Shown here in pieces: positions 14,498 to 16,370 of a stretch of DNA of 16,370 bases. The stretch spans positions 1 to 16,370 of the forward strand of contig CACKJL010000023.1 in NCBI GenBank assembly GCA_902600395.1. Direction: 5' to 3'. The notes below the pieces were generated by a model. The model searched no databases and was not told the origin of the DNA. It saw only the letters and a program-made list of their open reading frames with translations. Source of the stretch: an uncultured Prochlorococcus sp. GTDB taxonomy: Bacteria > Cyanobacteriota > Cyanobacteriia > PCC-6307 > Cyanobiaceae. Both the position numbers and the translations under genes were made by a program. Numbering within the stretch: the stretch's first letter is position 1; each line of letters starts with the position of its first letter.

Positions 14498-15565
14498 ATG
14501 ATCAATCAAACTAAAAAATTAGTTCATAAATTAATTTTAATTTTTGATTTGTTTGGAGCCTTATTAATTAACTTTTTCTATTCCTTAATAAGTAGAGAGA
14601 AAAATAATAGAAAAAATTATATTCTTGCATACGCTCCATATAAAGATAATCCATGGATACTAAATAAGATTTTTTTTGATCTAAAGTCGAATTCAAATAA
14701 AAATGAAAATTATAAAGTTTTTTATTCATTAATTTCCTTATCTATTTTTAGGCTAAAAAATGGTGGTAACATTTTGTCAATGCATCAATCTAATATAAAG
14801 AAATTATTTCTTGCTGGTTTTAAATTATCAGATATTTCGACTTACTATACACATACAAGAATTAATCAAAAGGGGATTAGCCATATAAGTAAATTGAAAA
14901 ATATTTTTTGCCAGAATAATTATGAATATGCGCTACTAAAATCTTGTGATATTCCTCAAGAGAAAATTATTCAGTTCCCTGTTGGATTACATTCAAACTT
15001 TTTAATTAAAAATGAGAATCTAAAAAAAATAAAAGATAGGGAGTTTGATGTTTTATTTTGTTTAAGGTACATAATGAATAATAATCATTATTCATCAAGA
15101 AAAAGATACAATTTTATAATTCAACTTTCCAATATATTAGCTAAATCTAATTTTAAAGTTTGCATTATGGGCGATGGGTGGAACCAAGTAAGAAGCAATA
15201 TTTCTAAAGAAGTTTTTTTACTTAATCCTCCTTATAAAGATTATGGATCGATTTATAGGAATAGTAAGATATATTGTAATCCTTCATTAGTTGAAGGTGG
15301 ACCTATATCTTTAGCTGAAGCCTTTTCTTCAGGATGCATAATTTTTACAACACCAGTTGGGTTGTCTTTTAATCTTTGTATAGATGATGATTTGTCCTTC
15401 TTAATACCTTTTGACAAAGAAGAAAATTATTGGAAAAAAAATATCGTTAAATTACTTTCTAATAATAAAAATGATTTAATTGTAAATCTAAAATCTAGGA
15501 ATGAGAAAATAGAAAAAAGTCTTTTTAAAAACCTATCAAAAACATTAGAACAAAACTTATTATAA
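14498..15565 (+). CDS. GT4-family (Glycos_transf_1) glycosyltransferase
   Basis: A 355-residue GT-B fold glycosyltransferase. The C-terminal donor-binding half is clear: FDVLFCLRYI (183-192), KVCIMGDGW (220-228), YRNSKIYCNPSLVEGGPISL (about 253-272), and the E-x7-E pair (Glu266 and Glu274) in VEGGPISLAEA, then GCIIFTTPVG. The N-terminal half is divergent, with a hydrophobic stretch at about 10-31 that could dock it to the membrane. The family uses many nucleotide sugars, so donor and acceptor are open. It lies 16 bp after the previous gene and 6 bp before the next, as part of the plus-strand operon. No ribosome-binding site is seen at ATG 14498. Confidence 0.8.
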   Translation: MINQTKKLVHKLILIFDLFGALLINFFYSLISREKNNRKNYILAYAPYKDNPWILNKIFFDLKSNSNKNENYKVFYSLISLSIFRLKNGGNILSMHQSNIKKLFLAGFKLSDISTYYTHTRINQKGISHISKLKNIFCQNNYEYALLKSCDIPQEKIIQFPVGLHSNFLIKNENLKKIKDREFDVLFCLRYIMNNNHYSSRKRYNFIIQLSNILAKSNFKVCIMGDGWNQVRSNISKEVFLLNPPYKDYGSIYRNSKIYCNPSLVEGGPISLAEAFSSGCIIFTTPVGLSFNLCIDDDLSFLIPFDKEENYWKKNIVKLLSNNKNDLIVNLKSRNEKIEKSLFKNLSKTLEQNLL

Positions 15566-15571
15566 ATTTTA

Positions 15572-16370
15572 ATGCGCTCATCAATTAATGGTAATTCTTT
15601 TAATAAAGAAAATAAGAGAATTTATATTTTAGAGAACCCTAAAAAGCTTCTTAATAGATATTTTTTTTCAGGTAGTAAATATATAAGAATTAAATTAAAT
15701 AGAGAATTACTTTTAGGAATTCCAAAAATTATTTTTAAGATAATCTTTAAAAGATTTGATATTTTTGCAATTTATAAAAAATTGCCAAATCAAAATAACT
15801 TAAAGCAGAAGATAACAAATTTATATTCTATACTTCTTTTATCAAAAGGGATTGATAATTATTCAAACGCAATTCTTATAGTTGGAGAATGTCAAAATGC
15901 TCTTAATATGTCAGTCCTCCAATTAAGTTTTTTTGATAAAAATATTGAATTTTGGATAATTAACCAAGGATCTGGTTCTATTGAAAAAAAAATTAATTTT
16001 AAATATCCAAACGCTGTAAAAAAAGTTTTTTTTCCTTATTCTAAGGAATCCGTTTATGAGAAAAATTTATTATTAAAAGCTGAATCAAAAAAAAGAAATA
16101 TTAAATTTTATAATATAGATACCACCATGAATTTAAATATATCAAGCAAATTTAATGAATTAGCAATTTTTCAAGGATATAATAAAAATTACAATCTTTA
16201 TCCAATATATATAATCTTTTTATTAAAAGAAATTTTCTTAATTATTCGCTTAAAAGAAATAAATAAATTTGATAAAGTAGATATTTTTTTACATCCTAGA
16301 TTAGGATTTCTTCGTATTTTTAATTATTTTAATTTAAAAAGGAAAATTTATCTTAAGATTTTTAATACGA
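15572..16370 (+). CDS. Unknown protein of the glycan cluster, C-terminus beyond window
   Basis: An open frame of 266 codons from ATG 15572 runs off the end of the window; it has no stop and follows the GT4 gene by 6 bp. The visible protein is lysine-, asparagine- and isoleucine-rich, with no signal peptide. Hydrophobic strands alternate with charged stretches: KRIYILENPKKLL near the N-terminus, AILIVGECQNALNMS in the middle, then FWIINQGSGSIE, and KVDIFLHPRLGF near the cut end. The strand-then-HP pattern and the position suggest a GT-B-type glycosyltransferase, perhaps of the sialyl/nonulosonyl kind, but no family motif is decisive. I do not recognise the gene. Confidence 0.7.
   Translation, partial: MRSSINGNSFNKENKRIYILENPKKLLNRYFFSGSKYIRIKLNRELLLGIPKIIFKIIFKRFDIFAIYKKLPNQNNLKQKITNLYSILLLSKGIDNYSNAILIVGECQNALNMSVLQLSFFDKNIEFWIINQGSGSIEKKINFKYPNAVKKVFFPYSKESVYEKNLLLKAESKKRNIKFYNIDTTMNLNISSKFNELAIFQGYNKNYNLYPIYIIFLLKEIFLIIRLKEINKFDKVDIFLHPRLGFLRIFNYFNLKRKIYLKIFNT

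Noticed and set aside
1..16370. Mobile element, CRISPR array, tRNA-flanked island end or phage genes
   Set aside because: No transposase or integrase, no regularly spaced repeats and no tRNA-like cloverleaf were recognised; island status is suggested only by gene content.

Overview
The window is strongly AT-rich (by eye about 30% G+C). It has compact, mostly co-oriented genes and almost no Shine-Dalgarno motifs. It carries two sugar-nucleotide cassettes in back-to-back orientation, plus glycosyltransferases. Composition and gene content fit a surface-polysaccharide genomic island of a streamlined marine bacterium. A high-light Prochlorococcus is my best guess; SAR11 or another AT-rich marine lineage is not excluded, because the window holds no taxonomic marker.

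Left part, minus strand, read from 8722 down to 1. The order is pseB (TTG start), pseC, an aldo/keto reductase, a 685-residue cytidylyltransferase/class-III aminotransferase fusion, a tandem GNAT acetyltransferase, a PseI-type nonulosonic acid synthase, and an ArnT/PMT-like membrane glycosyltransferase cut by the window edge. Together these look like a route from UDP-GlcNAc to a CMP-activated pseudaminic-acid-like nine-carbon sugar. A recognisable PseG (UDP-sugar hydrolase) is missing. The reductase and the GSA-aminomutase-like domain are extra, so the product may not be standard pseudaminic acid.

Centre. kdsA (minus, 9691 to 8849) diverges from kdsD (plus, 9877). The 185-bp gap between them holds a good sigma70-type promoter for kdsD and a perfect 18-bp palindrome just upstream of the kdsA start.

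Right part, plus strand, 9877 to the end. The order is kdsD, kdsC, a GT8-like glycosyltransferase with a DxD motif, kdsB, a surface-carbohydrate protein with GT-B-like features, a GT4 glycosyltransferase, and a partial unknown protein. With kdsA this is the complete arabinose-5-P to CMP-Kdo route followed by candidate transferases.

Read as a whole, the region makes two different CMP-activated 2-keto-3-deoxy sugars (a pseudaminate-like one and Kdo), with several enzymes that could build them into a cell-surface glycan. The most notable points are the fusion enzyme in a PseG-less pathway, the complete Kdo route in what is probably a picocyanobacterium, and an unusual translation-start region in kdsC. 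All non-coding gaps are shorter than 200 bp. No tRNA, rRNA, CRISPR, insertion sequence or phage gene was seen.
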